Of a stretch of 64,000 nt of DNA, positions 1-9,750 are shown in pieces. The notes under the pieces are model-generated. The model was not told the DNA's origin. It saw only the letters and a program-made list of their open reading frames with translations, and searched no databases. This DNA is from Agromyces fucosus. Its GTDB lineage: Bacteria; Actinomycetota; Actinomycetes; Actinomycetales; Microbacteriaceae. The stretch is taken from assembly GCF_004134865.1 (NCBI RefSeq), contig NZ_SDPO01000004.1:421673-485672 (forward strand), in the 5' to 3' direction. The position numbers were made by a program, and so were the translations under genes. Each line of letters starts with the position of its first letter. Position 1 is the stretch's first letter.

Positions 1-465
1 GGGCCGTGGTTCTTCGAGCCGACGATCCTCACCGGCGTCACTCCCGACATGGACGTCTACGCCGAGGAGACCTTCGGCGCGATCGCCTCGCTCTACCTCA
101 TCGACAGCGACGACGAGGGGGTGCTCGCGGCCAATTCGAGCGAGTACGGCCTGAACGCCGCCGTCTTCACGTCATCCGCCGGGCGTGCGCGCCGCGTCGC
201 GGACGCCCTCGACGCCGGCAGCGTCAACATCAACGAGGGATACCGCGGCTCGTTCGCATCCGTGGCGGCACCGATGGGTGGCGTGAAGCAATCGGGCCTC
301 GGACGCCGCAACGGCGAGGCGGGACTCCTGCGCTTCGTGGAGCCCGTCACGATCTCATCGGTCACCGGGCTCCTGCAACTGCCGCGCACCGCGAAGGAGT
401 ACGAGCAGAAGGCTCCGCTTCTCGTGCTGCTCGCGCAGGCGCTGAAGGTGCTGCGGCTGCGCTGA
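1..465 (+). CDS. NAD(P)-dependent aldehyde dehydrogenase, C-terminal part (5' truncated by window edge)
   Basis: The reading frame is open from base 1 and ends in TGA at 463-465, so only the last 154 residues are present. The family oxidises aldehydes to acids with NAD(P)+. Visible family signatures are EETFGAIA, which matches the conserved E-x-FGP/A segment following the catalytic domain, and GGVKQSGLGRRNGE near the C-terminus, typical of succinate-semialdehyde and related dehydrogenases. The catalytic Cys and Glu lie outside the window, so substrate class cannot be fixed; succinate-semialdehyde dehydrogenase is the best guess. An extended tail (KEYEQKAPLLVLLAQALKVLRLR) follows the conserved domain. 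Confidence 0.88.
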   Translation, partial: GPWFFEPTILTGVTPDMDVYAEETFGAIASLYLIDSDDEGVLAANSSEYGLNAAVFTSSAGRARRVADALDAGSVNINEGYRGSFASVAAPMGGVKQSGLGRRNGEAGLLRFVEPVTISSVTGLLQLPRTAKEYEQKAPLLVLLAQALKVLRLR

Positions 466-537
466 GCGCCCGGCACGAGGCATCCGCTCACCGCCGCGCG
501 TGCCTCTGGGCGGCGCAGGCGACGTCGAGCGGGCGGC

Positions 538-930
538 TCAGGTCGCTTCGGAGTCGAACGGCGCGGGTTCGTCGGCGCCGAGCGCGTCACGCTGGCGCTT
601 GCGCTGCAGGTAGGCGGAGTTCTCGTTGACCGATGCCCGGGCGACGACGGGCGCCGGCGCCTCCTCGGCGAACGGGTCGACGTCGGTGAGCGCCTCGCGG
701 ATGATGCGACGCGGGTCGTACTGACGCGGGTCGAGCTTCTTCCAGTCGACGTCGTCGAAATCGGGGCCCATCTCGTCGCGCATGCGGTCTTTCGCGCCGT
801 TGGCCATGTCTCGCAGTGATCTCACCAACCGACCCAATTGCGCGGCGTAGTGCGGCAGCCGCTCCGGCCCGAGCAGGAAGACAGCGATCACCCCGATGAT
901 GAGGAGCTTCTCGAACGTCAGACCGAACAC
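538..930 (-). CDS. tatB: Sec-independent protein translocase subunit TatB
   Basis: A 130-residue protein starting at GTG (930-928). It opens with FGLTFEKLLIIGVIAVFLLGPERLP, a single N-terminal membrane helix ending at the conserved LGPERLP hinge, followed by an amphipathic helix and a charged, disordered tail. TatB with TatC forms the receptor for twin-arginine signal peptides of folded exported proteins. TATCCT sits six bases before the GTG, which fits a leaderless transcript and supports this start over the much longer open frame upstream. It is divergent from an O-methyltransferase gene; in other actinomycetes tatB and such a methyltransferase also lie in one neighbourhood around sigE. TatA is the main alternative, but length and helix-proline pattern favour TatB. 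Confidence 0.9.
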   Translation of the reverse strand: MFGLTFEKLLIIGVIAVFLLGPERLPHYAAQLGRLVRSLRDMANGAKDRMRDEMGPDFDDVDWKKLDPRQYDPRRIIREALTDVDPFAEEAPAPVVARASVNENSAYLQRKRQRDALGADEPAPFDSEAT

Positions 931-936
931 CCCTAC

Positions 937-942
937 AGGATA
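937..942 (-). promoter_or_regulatory. -10 element of a probable leaderless tatB promoter
   Basis: On the minus strand TATCCT is followed by six bases and then the GTG start of tatB. This matches the actinobacterial TANNNT -10 pattern, with transcription expected to begin at the start codon itself. No clear -35 box is seen. Confidence 0.5.
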
Positions 943-1020
943 GTGGGCGGCGAGGCGTGCAAACGCCACTGCGTGTTCACCGTAGGCTGAGGGCTGAGAG
1001 ATCCATCCGGGAGCCGCCAC

Positions 1021-1653
1021 GTGTCCGATCACGACCTGAACTGGAAGTACGTCGACGACTCGGTCGCCGTGACCGAGTCGATCGCCAAGGCCCGTCAGCA
1101 ATCGCTCGAGCTCGGCGTCGAGCCGGTCTCGCCCGCCGTGGGCGCGCAACTCGCCGTGCTCGCCGCCGCCTCGCGCGCCCAGTCGATCATCGAGGTCGGC
1201 ACCGGAGTCGGCGTCTCGGGCCTCTGGATGCTCCAGGCTGCCCGCAGAGCACTGCTCACCTCGATCGACACCGAGAACGAGTACCAGCAGCATGCGCGCC
1301 AGCATTTCGCCGACGCCGGCATCGCCGCAGCGCGAGTGCGACTCATCGCCGGGCGTGCGAGCGAAGTGCTGCCGCGCATGAACGAGAGCTCGTACGACAT
1401 CGTCTTCATCGACGCAGACGCGCCGTCGGTCATCGAGTACGCCGAGCACGGACTGCGCCTCGCGAAGCCCGGGGGCATGGTCCTCGTCGCACGCGCCCTC
1501 TGGAAGGGCCGAGTCGCCGACCCGGCTCGCCGCGACGAATCGGCGAGCGCCTACCGCACCCTCATCTCGGAGCTCTCGACCTCGACCGCGGTCGCGACGG
1601 CGATCTCGCCAGCCGGCGACGGGCTGCTGCAGATCGTCAAGCTCGGCGTCTGA
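1021..1653 (+). CDS. SAM-dependent O-methyltransferase (class I, COMT-like)
   Basis: A 210-residue class I methyltransferase with a GTG start and a GGGAG-like ribosome site nine bases upstream. The glycine-rich SAM loop EVGTGVGVSGLWM lies near residue 60 and the acidic FIDAD segment (metal/SAM site) near residue 128, as in bacterial O-methyltransferases of the Rv1220c/CCoAOMT group. Substrate is unknown. The gene is transcribed away from tatB, with a shared 90-base intergenic region, and is closed by a strong bidirectional hairpin. Confidence 0.9.
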   Translation: MSDHDLNWKYVDDSVAVTESIAKARQQSLELGVEPVSPAVGAQLAVLAAASRAQSIIEVGTGVGVSGLWMLQAARRALLTSIDTENEYQQHARQHFADAGIAAARVRLIAGRASEVLPRMNESSYDIVFIDADAPSVIEYAEHGLRLAKPGGMVLVARALWKGRVADPARRDESASAYRTLISELSTSTAVATAISPAGDGLLQIVKLGV

Positions 1654-1667
1654 CGCCGGAAACGACT

Positions 1668-1692
1668 CGAGCCCCGAGAGTATCGGGGCTCG
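1668..1692. terminator. Bidirectional hairpin terminator
   Basis: CGAGCCCCGA and TCGGGGCTCG form a perfect 10-bp stem around a 5-base loop. It lies between the convergent O-methyltransferase and DUF3117 genes and can serve both. Confidence 0.7.
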
Positions 1693-1708
1693 ATTCGAGT
1701 GATGTGAC

Positions 1709-1882
1709 TCAGGCGGGATTCACGACGCCGCCGAGGACGTCGTACAGCTCCTTGGCCTCAGCATCGTTCACCGAGACGACGAGGCGCCCGCCACCCTCGA
1801 GTGGAACTCGAACGATGATGAGTCGACCCTCCTTCACAGCCTCCATTGGCCCGTCTCCGGTGCGTGGCTTCATGGCCGCCAT
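1709..1882 (-). CDS. DUF3117 domain small protein
   Basis: A 57-residue protein. The start at MAAMKPRTGDGPMEA is chosen because AAAGGGGAG lies just upstream and because the family begins MAAMKPRTGDGP; the open frame continues ten codons further but without a ribosome site. It also contains the conserved VPLEGGGRLVVSVNDAEA segment. DUF3117 proteins are short, conserved actinobacterial proteins of unknown function; nothing here adds a role. Confidence 0.9.
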   Translation of the reverse strand: MAAMKPRTGDGPMEAVKEGRLIIVRVPLEGGGRLVVSVNDAEAKELYDVLGGVVNPA

Positions 1883-2023
1883 TGAGCTCCCCTTTCGTGG
1901 CTGAGATTCCATTATCTGCTAACACAGGCGGCGCTGGGAAATCGCCGCGAGCCTGTGGACAAGCCGATTGACGACTTCCCACAGACGGAGGGCATCCTCC
2001 GATAGCCCGGATTCCCCTTCCCA

Positions 2024-3256
2024 TCAGGGAGGCGTCCAGTCGCGGCCGTCGATCCCCCATGCGATGAGCAGCCATCCGAGTTGCAGCACGATGGAGAGCG
2101 CGACCATCCCCCAGCGGTACCAGCGCGCCCGTGGCCGGGCCATCGCGCCGACGAGCGGGAACATGGGCGCGAGCAGCCGGAACGTGCTCGACTGCGGGAA
2201 GAACACCGCGAGCAGGTACAGCGCGTAACTCGCGAGCCAGAGTCGCAGGTCGACGCCGAGCCGGCGGACCGCCGGCAGGAAGAGCGTGATCGCGAAACCG
2301 ACGATGAGCGCGATGACGACGATCGGGCCGAGCGGCTGGCCGAGCCACCAGTCGGCCGACTGGAACCACGCCGTGAACGGCACGAGTTCCTGGTAGCCGA
2401 TGTACGCCGAGCGCCACGCGAGTTCCGTCGCCGTGTACCCGTGCAGCTCCCCCGTCGCCGCCCAGACGACGCCGGGCCAGGCGAGGCCGACGAGTCCCGC
2501 GAACACCGCGACGGATGCCGCGAGCACGCGTTCCCGCATGGGGAACGGGTCCGTCCGCCGTGAGAACCACCGCCACAGCCAGTGCAGGCCGAGCGTGAGC
2601 GCGAAGGCGAGCGCACCGGGCCGCGTGAACGCCCACACGGCGAGCACGGGCACGAGCCATCCGTACCGCCGATCGACGAGCAGCAGCAGGGCGAGCGAGA
2701 GCCAGAGCAGGCCGAGGGATTCGGCGTAGCCGAACTGCATGATCGGCGAGACCGGCGCGACGCAGAACAGCACGACGGCGAAGAGGGCGCGGTCGGGCTC
2801 GAGGAAGCGCGACATGAGTCGGTACGTGACGAGAGCGGCCCCGAGGCCCGCGGCGAGAGACACGACGACGGATGCCACGTTCCACGGCACCCCGAACGAG
2901 CTCACGAGGCCGACGAGCATCGGGTAGACGGGCAGGAATGCCCATGCGTTCTCGGCGACCTGCCCGGCCTCGGTCAACGGAAGGTCGGCCGGGTACCCGC
3001 CCAGCCAGATGATCTGGTACCACCGGGCGTCCCAGAGATTCGCGTACTCGAAGTAGCCCGGGCGAGCCTGGGTCCACGGATTCGACCCCTGCAGGCTCGC
3101 CATCACGAGCACCATCGTCGTGGTGATCGCGCGTGCACCGAGGAAGACCAGGGCGACCTTCGCCCACCACGGGGCGATCCGCCAGCGAACGCGCGGCGAC
3201 CAGCGCGTCGCGCGGAACGGGTCGGGTTCGCGCACCGCGGCCGACGACGTGGTCAT
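2024..3256 (-). CDS. Polytopic membrane glycosyltransferase, PIG-V/mannosyltransferase-like
   Basis: A 410-residue integral membrane protein with about nine or ten hydrophobic segments. An early luminal-type loop carries [12 protein letters not shown] (Asp near residue 76), resembling the WD-x-W/H-Y motif of PIG-V and related GT-C mannosyltransferases that use polyprenyl-phosphate sugars. This suggests transfer of a sugar to an envelope lipid or glycan, but donor and acceptor cannot be deduced. The ATG start follows dapE by 26 bases on the same strand, so co-transcription with dapE is likely. Confidence 0.75.
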   Translation of the reverse strand: MTTSSAAVREPDPFRATRWSPRVRWRIAPWWAKVALVFLGARAITTTMVLVMASLQGSNPWTQARPGYFEYANLWDARWYQIIWLGGYPADLPLTEAGQVAENAWAFLPVYPMLVGLVSSFGVPWNVASVVVSLAAGLGAALVTYRLMSRFLEPDRALFAVVLFCVAPVSPIMQFGYAESLGLLWLSLALLLLVDRRYGWLVPVLAVWAFTRPGALAFALTLGLHWLWRWFSRRTDPFPMRERVLAASVAVFAGLVGLAWPGVVWAATGELHGYTATELAWRSAYIGYQELVPFTAWFQSADWWLGQPLGPIVVIALIVGFAITLFLPAVRRLGVDLRLWLASYALYLLAVFFPQSSTFRLLAPMFPLVGAMARPRARWYRWGMVALSIVLQLGWLLIAWGIDGRDWTPP

Positions 3257-3282
3257 TGGGGTCCTCGCTCGCGCCGGGCCGC

Positions 3283-4383
3283 TCAGGCAGTGGCGCCGGT
3301 CAGCCAGGCCCGCAGCGCGACCTCGGTGTGCACGATCTGGGCGACGTCGACACGTTCGTCGTCGGCGTGCGCCTTGAGCGGGTCGCCGGGGCCGAAGTTC
3401 ACCGCCGGGATGCCGAGGGCGCTGAAGCGCGCGACATCCGTCCAGCCGTACTTGGGGCGAGCCTCGGCGCCGACAGCGCGCACGAACTGCTGCGCGAGCG
3501 GGTCGTCGAGCCCGGGCCGGGCGCCCTCGGCGCTGTCGACGATCGCGACCTCGAAGCCGTCGAAGAACTCGGTGACGAAGGCGGATGCCTCGGCGACGCT
3601 GCGGCTCGGCGCGAAGCGGTAGTTGACCGTGAGCACGGCCTCGTCGGGGATCACGTTGCCCGCGATGCCGCCCGAGACGAGCACGGCGTTCAGCCCTTCG
3701 CGGTAGTCGAGCCCGTCGACCTCGACGGTCTCGGCCCGGTACTCGGCGAGCTTCGCCAGCGCCGGTGCGAGCTTGTGGATGGCGTTGTCGCCGACCCAGC
3801 TGCGCGCCGAGTGCGCCCGCAGCCCGGTGGTCCAGACCTCGGCACGGAGCGTGCCGTTGCAGCCGCCCTCGACCTGCCCGTTCGACGGTTCGCCGAGGAT
3901 GGCGAAGTCGCCGGCGAAGAGGTCGGGGCGGTTGCGCGAGAGCCGCCCGAGGCCGTTGAGCGAGGAGGCGACCTCCTCGTTGTCGTACCACATCCAGGTG
4001 AGGTCGACGATGGGGTCGGTGAGCTCGAGGGCGAGCTTCAGCTGCACTGCGACGCCCGCCTTCATGTCGACCGTTCCGCGGCCCCAGAGGTAGTCGACGC
4101 CGTCTTCGGTCTCGAACCGGGTGGGCAGGTTCTCGTTGATCGGCACGGTGTCGATGTGTCCGGCGATCACGACCCGGCGTTCGCGGCCGAGGTTCGTGCG
4201 CGCGACGATCGTGTCGCCGTCGCGGATCACCTCGAGGTGGGATGCCCCGGCGAGCGCCTGCTCGATCGCGTCGGCGAGCCGCGACTCGTCGCCCGACACG
4301 CTCGGCGCATCGCAGATCGCCTGGGTGATGGCGAGGGAATCGGCGGTCAGGTCGAGCGTGAGCGGTGCGGCGGCGGGAGGCAT
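3283..4383 (-). CDS. dapE: Succinyl-diaminopimelate desuccinylase
   Basis: A 366-residue M20-family metallohydrolase that cleaves N-succinyl-LL-2,6-diaminopimelate to LL-DAP and succinate. The zinc motif GHIDTVP has His near residue 76 and Asp at 78; [11 protein letters not shown] and the catalytic/metal pair in WYDNEE are also present, as is [14 protein letters not shown]. Length fits the actinobacterial family. The ATG start is preceded at seven bases by TAGACT, so the message is probably leaderless. It is divergent from dapD, which supplies the preceding succinylated intermediate; dapC lies 5 kb away. Confidence 0.93.
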   Translation of the reverse strand: MPPAAAPLTLDLTADSLAITQAICDAPSVSGDESRLADAIEQALAGASHLEVIRDGDTIVARTNLGRERRVVIAGHIDTVPINENLPTRFETEDGVDYLWGRGTVDMKAGVAVQLKLALELTDPIVDLTWMWYDNEEVASSLNGLGRLSRNRPDLFAGDFAILGEPSNGQVEGGCNGTLRAEVWTTGLRAHSARSWVGDNAIHKLAPALAKLAEYRAETVEVDGLDYREGLNAVLVSGGIAGNVIPDEAVLTVNYRFAPSRSVAEASAFVTEFFDGFEVAIVDSAEGARPGLDDPLAQQFVRAVGAEARPKYGWTDVARFSALGIPAVNFGPGDPLKAHADDERVDVAQIVHTEVALRAWLTGATA

Positions 4384-4446
4384 GCCCACCAGTCTACGAA
4401 CGCATCGGAACGTCACACCTTCACTCGCGCTCGCTACCCTTGGATC
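4384..4446. promoter_or_regulatory. Divergent dapE/dapD promoter region, both sides probably leaderless
   Basis: The whole spacer is 63 bases. On the minus strand TAGACT (4391-4396) lies seven bases before the dapE ATG; on the plus strand TACCCT (4435-4440) lies six bases before the dapD ATG. Both match the TANNNT element of actinobacterial leaderless genes, and neither gene has a Shine-Dalgarno sequence. The two -10 boxes are 38 bases apart, so the -35 zones must overlap and a common regulator could act here. Confidence 0.6.
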
Positions 4447-5406
4447 ATGCCCACGAACGACGTCGCGTCCAGCCCCGCCCGCCTCGCCTCCGCAGCAGGT
4501 CTCGCGACCGTCGCCGCCGACGGCAGCGTCCTCGACACGTGGTTCCCGGCACCGGTGCTCGGCGACGCAGACGCCGCTGCGCCGCTCGCGGCCGAGCACC
4601 TCGCGCTCGCCGGCGCCGACGAGCGCCGCACCGTCACGGTGGAGGCCGTCACGGTGACGATCGACCTCGACGCCGCTCCGACCGGCACGAGCGACGCGTA
4701 CCTGCGTCTGCACGTGCTCTCCCACCTGCTCGCAGCGCCCAACACGGTGAACCTCGACGGCATCTTCGCCCACCTGCCCGCCGTGGTCTGGACCAACGCG
4801 GGTCCGGTGCATCCGACCGACTTCCACCGCCTGCGCCCCGCACTGCAGCGTGCCGGCATCCACGCCGTCAGCGTCGACAAGTTCCCGCGCCTGCTCGACT
4901 ACGTCACCCCCGATCGGGTGCGCATCGCCGACGCCGCCCGTGTGCGCCTCGGCGCGCACCTCGCGCCCGGCACGACCGTCATGCACGAGGGATTCGTGAA
5001 CTTCAACGCCGGCACACTCGGCGCCTCGATGGTGGAGGGCCGCATCTCGCAGGGCGTCGTCGTCGGCGACGGCTCCGACATCGGCGGCGGGGCCTCGATC
5101 ATGGGCACCCTGTCGGGCGGCGGCACGCAGCGCGTCGTCATCGGCGAGCGCGCGCTCCTCGGCGCGAACTCGGGTATCGGCATCTCGATCGGCGACGACA
5201 GCGTCGTCGAGGCGGGCCTCTACGTCACCGCCGGCACGAAGGTCGTGCTGCAGGGCGGGCCGGGCGAACGACCGAACACCGTCAAGGCCGTCGTGCTCTC
5301 GGGAGTGCCGAACCTGCTCTTCCGACGCAACTCCCTGAACGGCCAGGTCGAGGCGCTCTCGCGCTCTGGCGAGGGCGTGCAGCTGAACGCCGCACTGCAC
5401 GCGTAG
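4447..5406 (+). CDS. dapD: Tetrahydrodipicolinate N-succinyltransferase, actinobacterial type
   Basis: A 319-residue enzyme that transfers succinyl from succinyl-CoA to tetrahydrodipicolinate in DAP/lysine synthesis. The C-terminal half is a left-handed beta-helix with hexapeptide repeats (residues around 170-280), including [13 protein letters not shown] and [21 protein letters not shown], the signature of the actinobacterial trimeric DapD. The ATG at 4447 is the first start after the probable leaderless promoter; the open frame extending upstream on this strand is an artefact over dapE. Divergent partner dapE performs a later step of the same branch. Confidence 0.93.
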   Translation: MPTNDVASSPARLASAAGLATVAADGSVLDTWFPAPVLGDADAAAPLAAEHLALAGADERRTVTVEAVTVTIDLDAAPTGTSDAYLRLHVLSHLLAAPNTVNLDGIFAHLPAVVWTNAGPVHPTDFHRLRPALQRAGIHAVSVDKFPRLLDYVTPDRVRIADAARVRLGAHLAPGTTVMHEGFVNFNAGTLGASMVEGRISQGVVVGDGSDIGGGASIMGTLSGGGTQRVVIGERALLGANSGIGISIGDDSVVEAGLYVTAGTKVVLQGGPGERPNTVKAVVLSGVPNLLFRRNSLNGQVEALSRSGEGVQLNAALHA

Positions 5407-5507
5407 CACTCGCGACCGCGCAGCTCCGGTCTCGCGGATCCGCCCACATCACAGCCCTGCAACGACCGGGTCGAAGGGCCCGTCCTCTCGGCTACAGTTG
5501 GTGACCC

Positions 5508-5527
5508 GGGCCGCCATTGGGCGGCCC
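5508..5527. terminator. GC-rich hairpin between dapD and the acylase gene
   Basis: GGGCCGCC and GGCGGCCC form an 8-bp stem with a 4-base loop, without a following T run. It could end dapD transcription or sit in the leader of the next gene, because a TACAGT -10-like box lies just upstream. Confidence 0.4.
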
Positions 5528-5553
5528 TCGTCTGCGCAGCACGAAGGAGTGGC

Positions 5554-8136
5554 GTGGGTACCGACGCACCGCGAACCAGTCGGCATCGAGTGATGCGATT
5601 CGTCATCGGCCTGCTCATCACCATGCTCGTGCTCGCGGTCGTCGCGGCCGGACTCGGCTGGTGGACCGTGCAGCGTTCGTTCCCGACGATGAACGGCGCG
5701 GTCGACGTTCCGGGGCTGAGCGCAGAGGTCACCGTCATCCGCGATGACGCCGGCATCCCGCAGCTGTATGCGGAGACCGACCACGACCTGTTCGTCGCGC
5801 AGGGGTACGTGCACGCGCAGGACCGCTTCTGGGAGATGGACTTCCGCCGGCACGTCACCGCCGGCCGACTCGCCGAGATGTTCGGCGAGTCGCAGGTCGG
5901 CACCGACACGTTCATCCGCACGCTCGACTGGCGGGGCATCGCCCAGCAGGAGTACGACGCGCTCGGCGAGGTGCCGCGGTCGTACTACGACGCGTACGCC
6001 GAGGGCGTCAACGCCTACCTCGAGGAACGCAGCGGTGCCGACCTCTCGCTCGAGTACGCGGTGCTCGGGCTGCAGAACCCGGGCTACTCCCCCGAGCCCT
6101 GGTCGGGCGTCGACTCGATCGCGTGGCTGAAGGCCATGGCCTGGGACCTGCGCTCGAATCTCGGCGACGAGATCGACCGCGCGATGCTCTCGACCGCACT
6201 GCCACCCGAAGAGGTCGCGCGCCTGCACCCCGACTTCCCCTGGGAGACGATGCCCACGATCGTCGGCGGGCAGCCTGTGGCGGCCACCGCGGCGCAGTCG
6301 GTGACGCCCCTCCCCGACGAGACCGACACGATCGAGACGGATGCCGCGGCGGCATCCGAGCCTGCCTCCGACTACGTCGCCGCCCTCGCCACCCTGCGCG
6401 CGGCGATCGACGGAGTCCCCGAGCTGCTCGGCCCCGAGGGCGGCGACCTCGGTTCGAACTCGTGGGTCGTGGGCGGGGCCCTGACCGAGTCGGGCCTGCC
6501 GCTGCTGGCCAACGACCCGCACCTCGGCCCGGCCATGCCCTCCATCTGGACCCAGATGGGGCTGCACTGCGTCGAGGTCACCGAGACGTGCGGGTTCGAC
6601 GTCGCCGGGTACTCGTTCTCGGGGCTGCCCGGAATCGTGATCGGGCAGAATGCCTCGATCGCCTGGGGCTTCACCAACCTCGGGCCCGATGTCGCCGACC
6701 TCTACCTCGAACGAGTGAGCGGCGACACCTACGAGCTCGACGGCGTCCAGGTGCCGCTCACGACCCGTGACGAGGTCATCGAGGTCGCGGGCGGCGACCC
6801 CGTCACGATCACGGTGCGCTCGACGGCGCGCGGTCCGATCGTGACCGACATCCGCGACGACTTCGCCGAGGTCGCCGCCCAGTACCCGGCGGCCGCGGGC
6901 GAGCCGCAGGGCGACTACGCCGTGTCCCTGCAGTGGACCGCGCTGTCGCCCGGCACGACCGCGGGCGCGATCTTCGCCCTCGATCGAGCACAGGATTGGG
7001 AGGGGTTCCGGGCGGCCGCCGCACTGTTCGACGTGCCTGCGCAGAACCTCATCTACGCGGATGCCTCGGGCAACATCGGCTACCAGGCGCCGGGCCGCAT
7101 CCCCGTGCGCAAGACGGGCGACGGCACGCTGCCGCTGCCCGGGTGGACCAGCACGAACGGCTGGGCCGGCACGATCCCCTTCGATCAGCTGCCGTCTGTG
7201 CTGAATCCGCCCGCGGGCTACCTCGTCACGGCCAACAACGCGGCCGCCGGCCCTGCCGGCCCGATGCTCACGAAGGACTGGGACTACGGCTACCGAGCCG
7301 CCGGCATCGAGCGACTGATCCGCGAACGCATCGACGCCGGCGAGCAGTTCACGGTCGACTCGCTCGCGGAGATCCAGCTCGACACCGGCGATTCGAACGC
7401 CGACGCCTTCCTCCCCGTGATCGCCGGACTCGATCTCGACGGCGACGCCGCTCGCGGCGCCGAACTGCTCGCCGGCTGGAACGGCAGCGCCGACGTCGAC
7501 AGCGCGCAGGCGGCCTACTTCGCCGTGTTCTGGCGCACGCTGCTCGACGACATGTTCGGCGGGCTGCCCGAGTCGACGCAGCCGCAGGGAGGCGACCGCT
7601 GGTTCAACGTCGTCGGCACGCTGCTCGGTGAGCCCGACTCCACGTGGTGGACGAACGACGAACTCGGCGTCGCCGGCAGGGATGCGATGATCGCGAACGC
7701 GCTCGACGCGGCATGGACCGAGTCCGAGGACTCGATGGGCGGCAACCCCGATTCCTGGCGCTGGGGCCGGCTGCACACGCTCACGCTCACGAACCAGAGC
7801 TTCGGCGAGTCCGGCATCGCGCCGATCGAGTGGCTGTTCAACCGGGGTCCCTACGAACTCGGCGGCGGCTCTTCGATCGTCAACGCCATCGGCTGGGATG
7901 CGACCGTCGGCTACGGCGTCGACTGGGTGCCGTCGATGCGCATGGTCGTCGACCTGGCCGACCGCGACGCCTCACGCTGGATCAACCTGACCGGCGCCTC
8001 CGGCCACGCCTTCCACGCGAACTACGCCGACCAGGCACCGCTCTGGCAGCACGGGCAGCTCCGCGACTGGGCGTTCACGCGCGACGCGGTCGATGCCGGC
8101 GCGACGAACACCCTGAGGCTGACTCCCGCCGGGTGA
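5554..8136 (+). CDS. Penicillin acylase family Ntn-hydrolase
   Basis: An 860-residue protein with GTG start and an AAGGAG ribosome site. A membrane anchor or uncleaved signal lies at residues 13-35 (FVIGLLITMLVLAVVAAGLGW). The alpha-subunit region carries QLYAETDHDLFVAQGYVHAQDRFW, typical of the family. The autocatalytic cleavage site is G300-S301 in DLGSNSWVVGG, making Ser301 the N-terminal nucleophile of the beta chain; GLPGIVIGQNASIAWGFTNLGPD follows. Family members cleave amide bonds in penicillins, acyl-homoserine lactones or lipopeptides; the substrate here is not evident. It probably acts outside the membrane. It stands alone between dapD and citrate synthase. Confidence 0.9.
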   Translation: MGTDAPRTSRHRVMRFVIGLLITMLVLAVVAAGLGWWTVQRSFPTMNGAVDVPGLSAEVTVIRDDAGIPQLYAETDHDLFVAQGYVHAQDRFWEMDFRRHVTAGRLAEMFGESQVGTDTFIRTLDWRGIAQQEYDALGEVPRSYYDAYAEGVNAYLEERSGADLSLEYAVLGLQNPGYSPEPWSGVDSIAWLKAMAWDLRSNLGDEIDRAMLSTALPPEEVARLHPDFPWETMPTIVGGQPVAATAAQSVTPLPDETDTIETDAAAASEPASDYVAALATLRAAIDGVPELLGPEGGDLGSNSWVVGGALTESGLPLLANDPHLGPAMPSIWTQMGLHCVEVTETCGFDVAGYSFSGLPGIVIGQNASIAWGFTNLGPDVADLYLERVSGDTYELDGVQVPLTTRDEVIEVAGGDPVTITVRSTARGPIVTDIRDDFAEVAAQYPAAAGEPQGDYAVSLQWTALSPGTTAGAIFALDRAQDWEGFRAAAALFDVPAQNLIYADASGNIGYQAPGRIPVRKTGDGTLPLPGWTSTNGWAGTIPFDQLPSVLNPPAGYLVTANNAAAGPAGPMLTKDWDYGYRAAGIERLIRERIDAGEQFTVDSLAEIQLDTGDSNADAFLPVIAGLDLDGDAARGAELLAGWNGSADVDSAQAAYFAVFWRTLLDDMFGGLPESTQPQGGDRWFNVVGTLLGEPDSTWWTNDELGVAGRDAMIANALDAAWTESEDSMGGNPDSWRWGRLHTLTLTNQSFGESGIAPIEWLFNRGPYELGGGSSIVNAIGWDATVGYGVDWVPSMRMVVDLADRDASRWINLTGASGHAFHANYADQAPLWQHGQLRDWAFTRDAVDAGATNTLRLTPAG

Positions 8137-8205
8137 GCCGGGACGGGCCCTGCGCTCACCTGGCGTGCACGATGCCGGCACGGCCGGCACGGCGACGGGA
8201 GATGA

Positions 8206-8239
8206 AACGCCGGCCCCGCCTGAAGGCGGGACCGGCGTT
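8206..8239. terminator. Bidirectional hairpin terminator
   Basis: A 15-bp stem (8206-8220 with 8225-8239, one C-A mismatch) around a TGAA loop lies between the convergent acylase and citrate synthase genes. Confidence 0.75.
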
Positions 8240-8256
8240 CGATCGAGTGCTGCGGC

Positions 8257-9567
8257 TCAGACCGAGGGGTAGTGCCGCTCGGGCTCGCCGATGTAGAGCT
8301 GCTGCGGGCGGCCGATCTTGGTCTGCGGGTCGAGGTTCATCTCGCGCCAGTGCGCCATCCAGCCGGGCAGGCGACCGATCGCGAAGAGCACGGTGAACAT
8401 GCGCGTCGGGAAGCCCATCGCCTTGTAGATCACGCCGGTGTAGAAGTCGACGTTCGGATAGAGGCGACGCTCCTTGAAGTAGTCGTCCTGCAGCGCGAAC
8501 TGCTCGAGCTCCTTGGCGATGTCGAGCAGCGGGTCGGCGACCCCGAGGCCGGCGAGCACCTCGTCGGCCGACTGCTTGACGATCGTCGCGCGGGGGTCGT
8601 AGTTCTTGTAGACGCGGTGTCCGAAGCCCATGAGCTTCACGCCGTCTTCCTTGTTCTTCACGCGCTCGACGAACTTCTCGACGCCTTCGCCGGAGTCGCG
8701 GATGCGGGCGAGCATCTGCAGCACGGCTTCGTTGGCGCCGCCGTGGAGCGGTCCCGAGAGCGCCTGGATGCCCGCGGAGATCGAGGCGTAGAGGTTCGCA
8801 CCGGTCGAGCCGACGAGGCGGACGGTCGAGGTCGACGCGTTCTGCTCGTGGTCCTCGTGCAGGATCAGCAGGCGGTCGAGCGCGGTGGAGAGCACCGGAT
8901 CGACCTGGAAGGGCTCGGCCATGTTGCCGAAGTTGAGCTTCAGGAAGTTGTCGACGAACGACAGCGAGTTGTCGGGGTACAGGAACGCCTGGCCGATCGA
9001 CTTCTTGTGCGCGTAGGCCGCGATGACCGGGAGCTTCGCGAGCAGGCGCACCATGGTGAGCTCGACCTGCTCGGGGTCGTTCGAGTCGGTCGAGTCCTCG
9101 TAGTACGTCGACAGGGCCGACACCGCGCTCGAGAGCACCGCCATCGGGTGCGCCGTGTGCGGCAGCGACGAGAAGAAGCGCTTGAGGTCTTCGTGCAGCA
9201 GGGTGTGGTGACGGATCTTCTCGTCGAACTCGCCGAGCTGGTCTGCCGTTGGGAGCTCGCCGTAGATGAGCAGCCAGGCGACCTCGAGGTAGGTCGAGTT
9301 CGCCGCGAGCTGCTCGATCGGGTACCCGCGGTACCGCAGGATGCCCTGCTCACCGTCGATGTACGTGATCGCCGACCGCGTCGACGCGGTGTTGACGAAC
9401 CCGTAGTCGAGCGCGGTGAGCCCGGTCTGCCGCGTGAGCGTCGACACGTCGATGCTCGAGTTGCCCTGTACCGCACGGTGGACGGGCAGTTCGGCGGTGG
9501 TGCTGCCGAACTGCAGGGTCGCGGTCTGGGGGTTCTCTCCAGCCGCTTTGTTCCGGACGTCGCTCAC
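8257..9567 (-). CDS. gltA: Citrate synthase
   Basis: A 436-residue type II citrate synthase condensing acetyl-CoA with oxaloacetate at the entry of the TCA cycle. The start is GTG at 9567 with AGGAGG four bases upstream; the frame continues 33 codons further without a ribosome site. Motifs include YRGYPIEQLA, GPLHGGANEAVLQML with an active-site His, and GFGHRVYKNYDPRA with the second catalytic His. Length and the N-terminal beta domain fit the hexameric bacterial form. It is a single transcription unit ending in the hairpin before the convergent acylase gene. Confidence 0.95.
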   Translation of the reverse strand: MSDVRNKAAGENPQTATLQFGSTTAELPVHRAVQGNSSIDVSTLTRQTGLTALDYGFVNTASTRSAITYIDGEQGILRYRGYPIEQLAANSTYLEVAWLLIYGELPTADQLGEFDEKIRHHTLLHEDLKRFFSSLPHTAHPMAVLSSAVSALSTYYEDSTDSNDPEQVELTMVRLLAKLPVIAAYAHKKSIGQAFLYPDNSLSFVDNFLKLNFGNMAEPFQVDPVLSTALDRLLILHEDHEQNASTSTVRLVGSTGANLYASISAGIQALSGPLHGGANEAVLQMLARIRDSGEGVEKFVERVKNKEDGVKLMGFGHRVYKNYDPRATIVKQSADEVLAGLGVADPLLDIAKELEQFALQDDYFKERRLYPNVDFYTGVIYKAMGFPTRMFTVLFAIGRLPGWMAHWREMNLDPQTKIGRPQQLYIGEPERHYPSV

Positions 9568-9750
9568 GGCGCCTCCTGTGATCGTCACTTGCGCGGTCAC
9601 CTGCTTTCCGGTCTCAGCCGCTCTGGCGGCCTCGATCCGAATACAGCCTAGACGGGCTCCGAACACACTGTCGCACCCGCCAACAGATCATCCTATCCGT
9701 TGGCGAGAGTCACAGTCGCCCGCGAGAGCGCCCCCGAGAATCTGCGGATG

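Noticed and set aside
1954..1962. DnaA box (TTGTCCACA on the minus strand) as a sign of a replication origin
   Set aside because: Only one copy is seen, and there is no dnaA, dnaN or AT-rich unwinding region nearby. A single box occurs by chance.
5554..8136. A beta-lactam resistance or quorum-quenching gene
   Set aside because: The family is clear, but substrates differ widely in it and no residue pattern or neighbour supports one specific activity.
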